Made by a program: the position numbers and the translations under genes | Shown here: positions 48,643 to 58,900 of the stretch, in pieces | Layout: each line of letters begins with the position of its first letter | Position numbering within the stretch: the stretch's first letter is position 1 | Notes under the pieces: model-generated | The model's database searches: none | What the model was told of the DNA's origin: nothing | The model's input: the letters and a program-made list of their open reading frames with translations, nothing else | DNA from: Sodalis glossinidius str. 'morsitans' | GTDB lineage: Bacteria > Pseudomonadota > Gammaproteobacteria > Enterobacterales > Enterobacteriaceae | Assembly: GCF_000010085.1 (NCBI RefSeq) | Contig: NC_007712.1 | Span: forward strand, 992,001-1,056,000 | Direction of reading: 5' to 3' | DNA length: 64,000 nucleotides

Positions 48643-49644
48643 ATGAATAAGATGACGAAAATAGCGTTACTGACCTCCAGCCTGTTTTTTGCCAATAGTG
48701 TAGTGGCACAGGCTGCGCCGGTAAAAATCGCCGTATTGATGTATGGCATGAAAGCAGAGTTTGTCCAACTGATGGAAAAAGCGGCGAAAGAGCACCCGGC
48801 TGTAAAAAGCGGCGATGTCCAATTGACCATGTATGACGGCCGTTATGATCCGATGGTGCAAAACAACCAGGCCGAAACCGCTATTCAGACCCATGCTGAT
48901 GCCATCATCATCAACCCCATGGACTACGAGGCCAATATTGACGTGGTCACTATGGCGAACGAAGCCAAAATTCCGGTTATCGTCACCAATGCCCGGCTGA
49001 ATACCTACAAAATGACGTCGGAAGTGGTCTCTGACGATGTGCTGGGCGGTTATTTGGAAGCCAAGTCCGTGCTGAAGAAAATGAATTGCAAGGGCAACGT
49101 GGTGATTATCGAAGGCCCAAAAGGAGGCAGCGGCGAGATCCAGCGTGGGCACGGTAACGATAAGGCTATCGCCGAATGCGTCGCGGGCAACATCAAAGTT
49201 TTGGAGCGCAAAACCGCCAACTGGTCGCGCGCTGAAGCGCTGCCTTTGATGGAAAACTGGTTGCAGAAGCATAAAGGCCAGATTAATGGCGTCATTGCGC
49301 AAAACGACGAAATGGCGCTGGGCGCTATCGAAGCTATCAAAAGCGCCAATCTGAACGTGAAAGATTTCGCCATTGCCGGCGTTGATGGTGTATCCGATGC
49401 CATCCGCGCAGTGCAGGCGGGCGAAATGGTATCGATTCTGCAGGATGCGCACGCGCAGATGCAGGGATCGATTGACGTTGCGCTGCATGCGGTGAAAGGC
49501 GATAGCTACCAACCGCAGTCGGATATCTGGAAGCAGTATGCCGGCCAAATGAATTGGGACGGCGGCGAGGCCAAGCGCTATTCTGTACCCTGGACCGAAG
49601 TGACGCCGCAAAATGCAGCCCAACTGCTGGACGCGCGTAAATAA
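48643..49644 (+). CDS. Sugar ABC importer, periplasmic binding protein (RbsB type)
   Basis: The 333-residue protein has a Sec signal peptide (LLTSSLFFANSVVAQA) and a type I periplasmic-binding fold (VKIAVLMYGMKAEF, ADAIIINPMDYEANIDVVTM, GVIAQNDEMALGAIEAIKSA, AIAGVDGVSDAIRAV). Binds the ligand and delivers it to the permease. Last gene of the operon. The ligand cannot be read from sequence; the downstream enzymes argue for xylitol, D-lyxose or a related five-carbon compound. Confidence 0.92.
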   Translation: MNKMTKIALLTSSLFFANSVVAQAAPVKIAVLMYGMKAEFVQLMEKAAKEHPAVKSGDVQLTMYDGRYDPMVQNNQAETAIQTHADAIIINPMDYEANIDVVTMANEAKIPVIVTNARLNTYKMTSEVVSDDVLGGYLEAKSVLKKMNCKGNVVIIEGPKGGSGEIQRGHGNDKAIAECVAGNIKVLERKTANWSRAEALPLMENWLQKHKGQINGVIAQNDEMALGAIEAIKSANLNVKDFAIAGVDGVSDAIRAVQAGEMVSILQDAHAQMQGSIDVALHAVKGDSYQPQSDIWKQYAGQMNWDGGEAKRYSVPWTEVTPQNAAQLLDARK

Positions 49645-49694
49645 GTCCTGGACCACTCGCGCGGTCAGGTAAGCGTGGCCTCGGTTAAGGGAAA

Positions 49695-49725
49695 CGTCAG
49701 CCCGGCGCGATGCGTCGGGCTGACG
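49695..49725. terminator. Hairpin between the ABC operon and the GH28 remnant
   Basis: CGTCAGCCCG pairs perfectly with CGGGCTGACG across an 11-nt loop, 50 nt after the binding-protein stop and just past the end of the convergent GH28 gene. There is no T run, so it is a weak or factor-assisted terminator. Confidence 0.55.
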
Positions 49726-49727
49726 CG

Positions 49728-51028
49728 TTACGAGAAGGTCACATTGTCGGCGTTAATCACTTTTATATCGCGGTCGTCATCGTGGAAATGACCTTCGGTG
49801 GGTTCGGTATGCCAGGTTGGAAGCAACTGGTCTTCCTGCGCCAGCGTAGCGATAGTCTGTTATGGTGACATTTTGAATAGGCGCTTCGGGCAGCCCGACA
49901 ATAAAAGCGGCGATGGCGCCGCGGACATCGGTCGCCAGCACATGGGCTATCCGCACGTTCTCTATCCGCGGCGTCATGGCCGTTAGCGGTTGCGGTGCTT
50001 CAGATAACGTGGTGTCGCGCTTGGCCGGCAGGACACCGGGCGCGAAATATTGTCCGATGACAATCGGGCACCAACAGCCGGTCATGGTCAGATTGCTCAG
50101 CGTGATATTCTTGATGGTGCCGCCCCGGCCGCGCCGTGATTTCAGTCGTATCGCCCGCTGAGTCCCTTCAAAGACGCAATCGCGTACCGTCACATCCTCG
50201 ATCCCCCCCCCCCGCGGTTTCGGATCCGATGGCGATACCGCCGTGACTTGCCAAAATTTTACACTGGCTGACCGAGACGCCGCGTGTTGGCATATTAATG
50301 CGTAACCCATCCGCGCCTGAGCCTGATTTCAACGTCACGGCATCATCGCCGACATCGAAAAGACACTCTTCGATGAGGATATTTTCCGAGGAGTCAAGAT
50401 CGATGGCGTCCGTATTGATCGCATCGGCGGGATTGATTATTTTGATGCCCTTGAGGGTAATATCCCGCGAATACACAGTATGGCAGGTCCAGAAAGGCGA
50501 ATTTTGCAGCGTGATATCCTCAAGGCGAATCTGGCTGCATTTCCAAAATTGCAGCAGCGGCGGACGAAGAAACTGCGTTTGCGGCCGCGCTCTGCCTCCG
50601 GGGCGGGAGAGATAATCGGGATTGCGTTCGGCGAGCGCCAGCTCATAAGGTTCGCGGGGGTCATGCGGTCTTCTGCTTCGATCTGGCGAAAGGTATCCCC
50701 CACCACTGGCCCGCGCCATCAATAATACACTCGCCGCACAGGGTAATGTTATGGGCCTCGCTCGCATACATCAGCGGCCGCATGCATAGCACTCAATACC
50801 TTCCCAGCGCGTCTATAGCGGCGGATAGCAATCGGGGTCAGCGATAAAGCGAATGATGGCCCCCGGATCCAGCGTGATAATTAAATCGCTATAAAGCGTC
50901 AGAGGACCGGTTTCATAGAGACCTGCGGGAACGACCAGCTCCGCGCTGGCGCCAGGTGAGGCGGCCGCTGCGGTCGCGTCAATGGCATCCTGCAGGTGGG
51001 GGTAATGTGTGGCGTTATAGCGGGTCAT
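49728..51028 (-). pseudogene. GH28 polygalacturonase-like glycoside hydrolase, broken
   Basis: The beta-helix signature of GH28 is clear: LQNSPFWTCHTVYSRDITL, NTDAIDLDSSENILIEECLF, DVGDDAVTLKSGSG (catalytic Asp pair) and ASHGGIAIGSE. Stops follow CYPPL and CYACGR. Frames change near 50660-50760, at an 11-C run at 50203-50213, and near 49860. Its start overlaps the stop of the transporter gene upstream (TAATG), so the two formed an operon for galacturonide use. Confidence 0.88.
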
Positions 51029-51270
51029 TATTTATTGGCATCCCAAATTTCAGCGTAAGGATAACCCGTCAAATCTTCAACTACGGCGCGGGTGATAGGA
51101 TCAACGTCCGCTTTTGAGCCACCCTGCTGCAGGCGGGTCATTTCGTCTTTGATGATTTTGTAGGTGTGCGGATTAAGGTTAAAGGTGCGAGCAAGATAGA
51201 GCGAATACAGTAAGCATATGAGTGGAATAATGATAAAGGCCAGCATAATGGCGAGTTTGGCGCCGTCGGT

Positions 51271-52028
51271 AGCTTTGTTGAATAAATCAGAACTTGTGAC
51301 TACGCCCCCCTAGCAGATCGATTGTTATGCGATCCGGATGCTGTTCGGCATTCCTAACGCCTCACCTACCTGCGCATCATAGTCACGCAGACTTAGATGA
51401 TAGCCCACTTGCTTTTTCCATACATCGTTACTGCCGCTTAGACGCTGATTCGCAACGGCGTAGTTACGCTCATGGTATCGGTCTGGCCAATATTGCGCCC
51501 CACCTCGTGGAGGAATAAGAGGCCTTATTTTCTTCCTCAGCAGAGCATCATGACAGTAGCGGGTATCGTAAGCGCCATCAGCCAACACTTCCCTGATTTT
51601 CCGCTGGGTCTGGTTTATCAGAGCTGGTAGGGCCTGAATAAGTCAGCACAGATAATCTCATGCGTTACACTGTCTGCAGCCATATGCAGCTTTGCTGATC
51701 AGCGAGTAGTCTGGATATCTTAGCGGCAGCACCATCAGTTTAAAAATGGCGTCAACGAAGCCCTGTAAAGCCCTTAACGAAAGGCCAAACACGTGTTTCA
51801 TCATCAGAACAGTGGTGATAGCCATATCTGCGTAGTGAAGCGGCCGGCCACGCCGTTCAGGCGTTGTTTTTTCCGCCCATGCAACAATTGCCGACTCATC
51901 CAGCCATATCGTCAGAGCCCCGCGCTGCTTGAGAGCTTTGTTGTAAGTGGACCAGTTGGTTATTTTAAACTTTTGCTTTGCCATGGAGTGCAGATATTGA
52001 AATGACGGTAGTGATTTGAGCAGACGAT
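51271..52028 (-). mobile_element. IS903-like element, copy 2, truncated
   Basis: The transposase-end repeat is present on the left as AGCTTTGTTGAATAAATC (first base changed). On the right, identity with the other copies stops inside the leader at about 52028 and the last ~30 bp with the other inverted repeat are gone. It therefore cannot move, and no target duplication remains. It sits inside the GPH transporter gene. Confidence 0.88.
51325..51984 (-). pseudogene. IS903-like transposase, copy 2, internally deleted
   Basis: Starts at 51984 (MAKQKFKITNWSTYN). It keeps the segment with the second catalytic Asp (ADGAYDTRYCHDALLRKK) that copies 1 and 3 lack. It has lost the segment with the first Asp (after SLISK), a stretch around DLSLSGTTD, and the RRSVAETAIFRFK region with the catalytic Glu. 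Its upstream frame is open into the transporter. Confidence 0.88.
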
Positions 52029-53034
52029 AATAATAGACCAGAACTAGGATCATCAACGAGAAAGCCCAAGTCCAGAGCCATTTCGGCCCGTACCGGTACA
52101 TAAAATAGGTGGCGATGGGGATCACGATCAGGCCAATGATGGAAAGGGAGGAGGCCGCTTGTGCCATCGCCTGGGAAAGGCCCAGCACAAACGCGACGAA
52201 AAAGAAAAAAGCGGTATTAAAACAATCCTTGGCAAAATAAGAGACGAAATAGAGGGTGCAGGTCCTGCGGCAGGCCTTGGTTTTTAAAACCCGGCCGTAT
52301 TCCTTGAAAGCATACAGAACTGTTTTCTTTTCAGCGGTTTTGGTATTTTGTTCAAACTCTGCCACGTATCGAGGGGAAAATTCCCAGGTGGTAAAATAGG
52401 TGATAAGTGTGCCGGCGCACAGCGCAATGCCGAAAATGATGCCAGAAAGGGTGTAGTCCTCGGCGCTGTCTTTCCCCAGGGCGGAAAGCAAAATGGCGGG
52501 CAATCTGGTTACCGCAAAGGTACCAAATGCGGAGATAAACATCCGTACCGAACTCAGCTTTACCCGTTCATTGGCGTCATCGGTCATCTCGGTCGCCAGC
52601 GTTTCATAGGCAATGTTGTTAAATGATTGCGCGGTGTCCAGCAGGAACAAGACGATGAAATACCACAGATAGGAACCTACTTGCACGGTAAAGAGGAGCG
52701 GGAAGCAAATAAGCGTTAATATCGCCCCAACGATAAATAATGTATGGCGGCGGCCAAGCCGACGATCCAGACGGGTACTAAAGAGATGATCCGACACGCC
52801 GCCGATAGTGCCGCACACCAGCATATCGAGTAGTTTCAAGACAAATAACATGGTGCCAACAAGGCCGGCATTAAGTTCGGCGAAAGTGGTCAAGAATAAC
52901 ATCAAATAAGAACTGACCAGTGTTCCCCAGGCTGATCCATTCAGGTCCGTCATGGCATAGGCTAAAGAGCGAAGCATCGTGATGTTTTTCTTCTTATAAA
53001 CGCGCATGTTGTCATAGTCAGGATGCTGCGACAT

Positions 53035-53430
53035 TTATCTCCCTCGCAAAAATGGAATCAGCAATTAAGCGTGTCGAATGCGTTTCATAACAGGCGGGTT
53101 TACCCTGCCGCGATAACGCTGCACATGAATCGGCCGTTGGGCCGACGGCAGCCGTCATTTGGAGGTGGAAAGCCCGTTGTCAGGCGATGCCCGCTGGGCC
53201 GCCGCGGTAGGTATTTGAATAATCAACTGCATCGTCAGCGCCGGAGGCTCGGAGGTATTCTTGGCGGGAACGGTGTCGTGAACAATTCCATTATTTCACT
53301 ATGTTATTGAAAAATTTCCCAAACGTGCGCCAGCTCACAATCTGCTGTGACGTTGACGCCGCCGGCGCCCGAAGGTATACGCCAGGCGCTGCGCTTAGCC
53401 GGTAGTGGGTGGCTGGGGGAATAGCGGCCG
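53035..53430. other. Gene-free stretch
   Basis: About 400 bases before the transporter start and after the LysR remnant. Nothing recognised; the transporter promoter should lie near 53040-53120. Confidence 0.4.
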
Positions 53431-54340
53431 TCAATCTGCGCCCGCCTCCCTGTTGGCGCGCAGGGCCGTGACGAAGAGGGAGAATGCCGTCGTGTGCTAA
53501 CGTCGGCTTGGATAATAGAGATAATAGCCGGGAAAAACGTCACACCACTCCTCTAACACCAGGATAAGGCGTCCCTTGGCAATTTCCAGAGCGACGGTGT
53601 CTTCAGGCAGGTAAATCAGACCCATATCGGCCTTCGCCTCTGCAATACGATGGCGGAGGGCATTGATAATCAACTGGCCCTCAATCCGTACCCGCAATTC
53701 TTTGCAGTCGCGTGCAAATTCCCAAGGCATCAGCCCGCCCAGCGTCAACGAGCGCATCGAGATACAGCGGTGGTGTTGCAGATCCGATGGCGTCAGCGGT
53801 GGTGGATGGCGGGTGAAATAAGCGGGTGATCCTACGACCGCCATCCTCATTGGCGGACCTATCGGGATCGCCACCATATCTTTGGCCACCTTGCTCTTCC
53901 AGGCGGACCCCTGCATCAAAACGGTGGCTAACGATATCAGTCAAGGCATTATCCACCGTCACCTCAACCTGTATATCCGGCCATTGCGGCATAAAGGTGC
54001 GCAATACCGGCCAGAGAATATAATCGGTGGCATGCTCACCGGCGGTGATCCGGATATTTCCTGCCGGCACATCGCGCATGTCTTTCATCGCATTAAGCTC
54101 AATTTCAATATCGTTGAAATGTGGCCCAATACGTGCGAGCAATCGGTCACCGGCCTGGGTCGGCGATACGCTGTGCGTGGTACGCGTGAGCAGACGAATA
54201 CCCATCCGCTCTTCCAGATTGTGCATGGAGTGGCTTAAGGCGGATTGCGATAACCCCAGCCGCGCCGTCGCACGGTTAAAACTGCGCTCTTCGGCGACAA
54301 CGAGGAACGCCATGAGATCATTGAAGTTCTCTTTTAGCAC
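53431..54340 (-). pseudogene. LysR-family regulator, broken
   Basis: The HTH is complete (FLVVAEERSFNRATARLGLS, QSALSHSMHNLEERMGIRLL) and the effector domain starts (GNIRITAGEHATDYILWPVL). A frameshift after HRFDAGVRLEEQ near 53890 moves AKDMVAIPIGPPMRMAVVGS and the rest into another frame. A TAA follows YYPSRR, after which TTAFSLFVTALRANREAG ends the protein at 53431. The start is probably GTG at 54340. Divergent from a cupin fragment. Confidence 0.87.
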
Positions 54341-54490
54341 CCAAACTGTCCTCTTTAACGAGTGTCGATAACGCATTATAGCGGGTTGACTGATGAATAA
54401 GATTCATAACGCTATTCTTCTTTGCCCCGCTAATCGTCACGCTGGTGGGCTGATAGGCTGGTCGCATCCCTTCAGAGCGAGAAAACCTTT

Positions 54491-54673
54491 ATGAACATTC
54501 GCCGCAGCGCATCAATCCCCTCCGCCATCGGATCGGAGGCCTATTTCACCGGCCGGGTCAGGATCGATTCTCCTTTCCAGACGCCGGCGCCGGCCCGAGT
54601 CGGGGGCGCCACGGTAACCTGGCTGGAGCCGGTTTCCGACGCGCAATATCGTTGGTCAGCAGGGCAGGATTGA
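54491..54673 (+). pseudogene. Cupin-domain protein, N-terminal fragment
   Basis: A 60-residue frame, IRRSASIPSAIGSEAYFTGR, VRIDSPFQTPAPARVGGATV, matches the start of small cupins of about 130 residues that lie next to LysR and SDR genes. The metal-binding half is missing; the sequence after VTWLEP is unrelated. Confidence 0.65.
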
Positions 54674-55287
54674 TGCTGCGTCATTGGCAAAGACCGTCAA
54701 ACCGTAGGCAAGGACGGTGCCGCTACGAGGGTAGAGTGTTAGGTGCCAACACCAGATCTGTTTTATCCCACCGCCGCAGGATAGAGGTTTGCAACCGATA
54801 GTCGTTGCGCCTGCACGCCGCGAAATTTAGTGGCTACCTCTGTCAGAAGTAATTCTACACCCGGCACGAGGATGCTCGCTGGCGTTGTGGGTTAGTTGAC
54901 CCCCCGGTTAATCAAATTATGCGTTAAATCATGTTATCCAGCCTATTATTTGCTACTTGGTCAGAGAAATAATTACTCAGCCAACGCAGCTTATGCGGCG
55001 ACCAGGAGTTAATATCGCCTTCGCTGGCGGAAACGGGCCAATATTCTAGAACTCGCGGCCGGTCAGGTCTTATTAAACGGGGGGATATCGCTAACCTAAG
55101 GTGTTCATGGCGCTGGGAATAATGATGCTAAAAAAGCGGGCTATCCATGCGCTTATTTCCTGACATAGGCGTATCTCCCTAAGCGTTGGAGGATGACGCA
55201 ATTCCCTGGTAAACAGCACTCATTACACGCTGGGACGCCAATGCTATCATTTAATAAAACCACTGTACCATCCTCCTTCGCTCTTAC
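54674..55287. other. Gene-free stretch
   Basis: About 610 bases without a gene that I recognise on either strand; many stops in all frames. Confidence 0.45.
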
Positions 55288-55288
55288 A

Positions 55289-55313
55289 TTGCCCGGTTTT
55301 CCCGGGCTTTTTT
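55289..55313 (+). terminator. Intrinsic terminator at the group II intron insertion point
   Basis: GCCCGG-TTTT-CCGGGC followed by TTTTTT lies immediately before the intron 5' end. Group IIC introns typically insert just downstream of such hairpins. Confidence 0.8.
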
Positions 55314-55314
55314 A

Positions 55315-56125
55315 GTGCGCCCAGCATGGGCGCACTCTTGTGGGTGCAAGTCCCGCCGCGAGCTGGCCACAGTGAGCGAAGCACAACTGCGCAAGGGTGA
55401 CTGAGCGTGGGGAGGAAGTGTAGAGAGAAACTGCGAGCCGATGAACAAGAATCGGATAGAAGGCGCTGGCGAGCAGGGTGAGTGGGCTAGAAACCGTGAA
55501 ACTCTTGTGGTCAAGGCGAGGTGGCGTAGATCCGGTGGTTGTGCAGTGAAGGAATGCGTTCTTACCTGGGGAGATCTCGCCTGACACCTGAAAGGGCGAC
55601 GGTGCAAGCCGGAGCGAGAAGTCAGCAGAGATCGTAGTAGTCGCAATCTGGGCGAAGGGCCGAACGAGAAGGAGCATCAAACGCCTTGCCGATGAATCGT
55701 GTATTGCATCAGATGTCCGCGCCAGCGGAGCGATCGTTTCAGGGCGAGGTGAAACGGTACGACGCGTAGGCATCCCAAAACCGGATGGAAGCGAACGTGA
55801 ACTGGGGATACCCACCGTCATCGGCCGTCTGATTCAACAGGCACTGCTCCAGGCACTGCAACCACTGATCGATCCCACTTTTAGTGAATACAGCTACGGG
55901 TTTCGCCCCGGTCGTCGTGGGCATGACGCTGTTCTTGCATCACATCAGTACGTACAAGATGGCTACCGCGTTGTGGTTGATGTTGATCTATCGAAGTTCT
56001 TTGATCGGATTAACCACGACATTCTGATTGATCGTTTAAGGAAGTACGTTAACGACGCTGGAGTGATCCGGCTGGTGCGTGCTTCCTGAACGCAGGAATC
56101 ATGAAGGGCGGTGTGGGAGGGGACT
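55315..56125 (+). mobile_element. Group II intron, 5' part, truncated
   Basis: The intron starts GTGCGCCCAGCATGGGCGCA, the usual GTGYG 5' end with a short first stem. A structured RNA follows (GTGGGTGCAAGTCCC, GACACCTGAAAGGGCGACGG) before the reverse transcriptase fragment. Domains V and VI and the 3' end are not found, so it cannot splice. The position right after a terminator suggests class C. Confidence 0.8.
55757..56125 (+). pseudogene. Group II intron reverse transcriptase/maturase fragment
   Basis: About 110 residues of the RT domain: VRRVGIPKPDGSERELGIPT, LIQQALLQALQPLIDPTFSE, SYGFRPGRRGHDAV and VVDVDLSKFFDRINHDIL (first catalytic Asp region). TGA at 56087 is followed in another frame by LNAGIMKGGV, then homology ends before the YADD box. 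The N terminus is also missing. Confidence 0.85.
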
Positions 56126-56521
56126 GGCCAGTTACTGGCCGCCCCTATCCCGATCTTGTCGTGCGCCTTTCGCTTCTTCTGCAGCTCACAATACCTCAGC
56201 GCATGGGCTGCCCTGGTTATTAACAATAATAATTCCTCGAATAAAATAGAATGTTTTTGTAACCCGCTGCTGTTTTTAACTGTCGCCAAGCCGCCGTAAA
56301 CAGCCAACCCGGCATCGGGTAAAGGTCAAGATGGGTGATTATATTCTTAGGCGGATTCTGACAACGAAGGGTGTTCTTTTTGTCGAAAAAACCGCGAGAG
56401 AGGACCGCTAACCCGCCCGGGAGTGATGCGCTAGGGAACGTTGCAAAGCAAACAGACAGGCGCGTGCCGTGCCGTGGCTGACAAATGAAGGTCCGGCGCC
56501 GCCTTCAAGGGCAGGTGTAGG
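56126..56521. other. Gene-free stretch after the intron
   Basis: About 400 bases. Only short GC-rich hairpins (GGCCAGTTACTGGCC near 56126) are seen; no gene recognised. Confidence 0.4.
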
Positions 56522-56897
56522 TCACCCATTTATTCTCTGGCGCATTGATGATACTGAATTTATGGTCGGAAACCCTTTGCGCCAAATAGCCTCTTGGGTG
56601 ACGGCAGAAGGGATATATTTATGACGATCGGTGGATTTCAGCGGCCCGCTTTCCACGGTCATTTTCGGCATGGCGACCGAGAAAGACGTGAACCAGTCAA
56701 TAATCAGCGCCTGCGTCACGCCAAGCGGCTGTCCCACCAGCGTTTTGATTTCCCCCTGGCATTCCGCCCCGGTACTGCGATGCGCAGGCGCTCAGAAGTA
56801 ACGCACATAGCGCGATGCCGGCCCGTTGGCCGGTGCGTAATGGCCGGGTTAACTTTGCCCCTGCGCGCGGTGATTTGACTCCCTGCTTTAACGCCAT
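56522..56897 (-). pseudogene. Small lipoprotein-like gene, frameshifted
   Basis: A signal peptide with lipobox (IALCALLLSACAS) opens at 56897. It continues for about 20 residues and then stops. In another frame LVGQPLGVTQALIIDWFTSF, VESGPLKSTDRHKYIPSAVT runs to 56522. The two could be one small lipoprotein gene with a shift near 56755. Family not recognised. Confidence 0.4.
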
Positions 56898-57133
56898 AGC
56901 CTCATCTTCCTTATTATATTATTGACGTCGGATCTGTCTGGCTGCTTCCCTCCCGCCGGGCGGGTGTACGACCGGCAACCGGCCATTTCGCCAGTCGGGC
57001 CGTTATTGTTTTGACAACGCGTGTGGCTCTAACCGGTCGGTGATGTAAGAAAGTGTAGTCGCCGCGGGCAGAAATGAGCGAAGTTTATGCCGACGAGCAC
57101 GCAAGGGTGCCCGGCGTTAGGGATCACGCTGCA

Positions 57134-57673
57134 TTAACCTTCGCAGCGGTTAATTGCCGCCGTCGACAATGACCCCTGCGCCATCGTCGCCGCCCGGTCA
57201 TACATGTGGTCTATCACGTCGCGTTCATGCAGAAGGTTTAACGATTCAGCTAATGTCTGCATTAATGTATGCTTCGGATGTAGGGAAGAATAGGGGTCCT
57301 GAAACACCATCTGTATTTCGCGCCGCAGCGTGCCTGTGAACGGCTGGCCCGGCAGCCCGCCGAGATCGCCCGCCAGTTGGGTGAGTTGCGCTACCACCTG
57401 GGCATCGGACCCGGCGCTGCACAATATTATCGGTACCCGGTCGTTCACCACCACCATGACGTGGCGAAAAATCGCCACGCGCTCGTCCGGGGAGAGGGCG
57501 GGAAATTCACCGTAGGTGCCGCCTATCAGAATGCCGTCATAGCCCAGGCCGATAACCCGTTCAATATTGGCGGCCAGCCCGGCGTAGTCGATGTCGCCAT
57601 TCTGGGTGAAGGGTGTCACGGTGATATTGAAAATACCGCGCAGGCGTTCGCGGCATTCGGTCATGTCTTTCAT
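57134..57673 (-). pseudogene. DapA/NanA-type aldolase fused in frame to an OppF fragment
   Basis: Residues 1 to about 107 are the N terminus of a dihydrodipicolinate-synthase-family protein (GIFNITVTPFTQNGDIDYAG, GYDGILIGGTYGEFPALSPD). Then the frame continues into EIQMVFQDPYSSLHPKHTLM, the Q-loop region of an oligopeptide ABC ATPase (OppF/DppF), and ends in unrelated sequence. A deletion of at least two kilobases must have joined the two. Neither half has its active site complete. Starts 27 nt after the M24 gene, in the same operon. Confidence 0.8.
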
Positions 57674-57699
57674 CAGATATCCTTTAGGGTGCAGGGTTA

Positions 57700-58660
57700 T
57701 TAAGCGTTAATCAGGGTCAGCAGCCGTGGGATTGTGCCGAGGCTGCGATAACCGGTTTCCGTTACGACAATGGTTTCACTGACGCCAGGTGCCGTGCGGT
57801 ACGCCGCTGCGCGTGCCGGAGGAAACCAGCGGCTCCATGCCGACATATTCCGACCCGGCGGCAATCGCCTGGTCCATCATGGCCGTGACCAGAGCGTTTT
57901 CGTCGGTGCCGGCATCGATATAGCGGGCGGCGTGGCCCATTTTCTCCAGCTCAGCTGCAGATTTCACCGCGCGTAGTTGCTCGATGACGCCGGCACCGTC
58001 GTAAATGGTGCCAAGTTTCGCCTGTAAGGCTTCATACACCGCAATCAGCAGGAACCAGCCGCGCTTATCAATGCCCGATGCGGCTGTTCAGCCAGCGACG
58101 GTCGCGCAGAACGCCAAACAGAAAATCGATAGGATTGTCGCCGTCTTGGTAAATGGCGGCGTCGCTAATCCAGGTATTGGGGATAAAGTTTCAATATTCC
58201 AGTTGGCGGATGACAAACACCAGATCTCCCTCTACCGGCAACAGCAGCGCCTGGAAGGTGTAGTAGCCGGGCGTTTGCTGACCGGTCAGATAAAAAATAT
58301 TTTCCGGGCCGGTGATAATCATTACTTCCAGCCCGTCGGCGCCATACAGTTCGGAAAGCGCGGCCGGGTCAGGTGCGTAACATGCAACGCCGCGGCGGTG
58401 GCGCTTTCATTCATTTGCCCGATCATGAAGGGCACGCCGGCCTCCTGCAGACGGCGCGCCGCGCGAACCGTGGGCGCGGCAGGCGGCCAAACCGGCCTGC
58501 ACGATACGCTCGCGGCTATCGGTTTCGGTCGCGCCGCTGGTGGTCTGTTGATAGCGTAGGATCTCCGCGCGTACGCCGAAGCGTTCCTGCGCCAGCAGTG
58601 CGTCAATCTCCTGTTTTACCTGGCCTTCAATCACTTGGGCGGAACTCGGTTCCTATTTTG
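57700..58660 (-). pseudogene. M24 (creatinase/Xaa-Pro peptidase-like) gene, broken
   Basis: RRLQEAGVPFMIGQMNESAT, IDAGTDENALVTAMMDQAIA, VGMEPLVSSGTRSGVPHGTW and a final ETIVVTETGYRSLGTIPRLL are M24 segments in several frames. The metal-binding part between HGTW and ETIVV is deleted. The first 60 residues on the right (IDALLAQERFGVRAEILRYQ) do not fit M24 and may be the end of another peptidase, perhaps M20. With DapA-like and Opp genes this was a peptide or amino-acid scavenging cluster. Confidence 0.75.
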
Positions 58661-58699
58661 CGATCTGATCAATCATCAAATCACTACTTCGACCAAGTC

Positions 58700-58900
58700 A
58701 TGTCGTTCATCGCTTATATCTCCCGAACTGAAAGACGCCTGATGAAAAAGACGATTCGTAAAACGCGTGACAAAAACCACGCCCGTAGGCTTACCGCCAT
58801 GTTGCTGTTGCATCGGAGGGACTGCGTCAGTGGAGTTGCCAGAATGCTCTGCTGTGCTCGCCGTTCAGTCACACGCTGGATTAACGGGTTGGAGAGATAG
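58700..58900 (+). pseudogene. IS630-family transposase, N-terminal fragment
   Basis: A 66-residue frame with KKTIRKTRDKNHARRLTAML, LLHRRDCVSGVARMLCCARR and SVTRWING is the HTH part of an IS630 transposase of about 340 residues. The DDE domain and ends are absent. Confidence 0.8.

Larger units (their letters stand above)
51028..53034 (-). pseudogene. GPH-family (galacturonide-type) transporter split by an IS element
   Basis: The GPH cation symporter starts at 53034 with LAYAMTDLNGSAWGTLVSSY, then the substrate-site helices (FLLDTAQSFNNIAYETLATE) and runs to LMILVLVYYYRL near 52030. There it fuses in frame with transposase sequence. The last 75 residues (LAFIIIPLICLLYSLYLART, TRAVVEDLTGYPYAEIWDAN) resume beyond the element at 51270. 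Close relatives import oligogalacturonides, which agrees with the GH28 gene downstream. Confidence 0.9.

Noticed and set aside
48667..49656. 329-codon frame antisense to the sugar-binding protein
   Set aside because: It is the mirror of a well-supported coding gene; GC-rich codons leave the opposite frame open.
50203..50213. Phase-variable switch at the C11 tract
   Set aside because: The gene has several other stops and frameshifts, so slippage could not restore a working protein.
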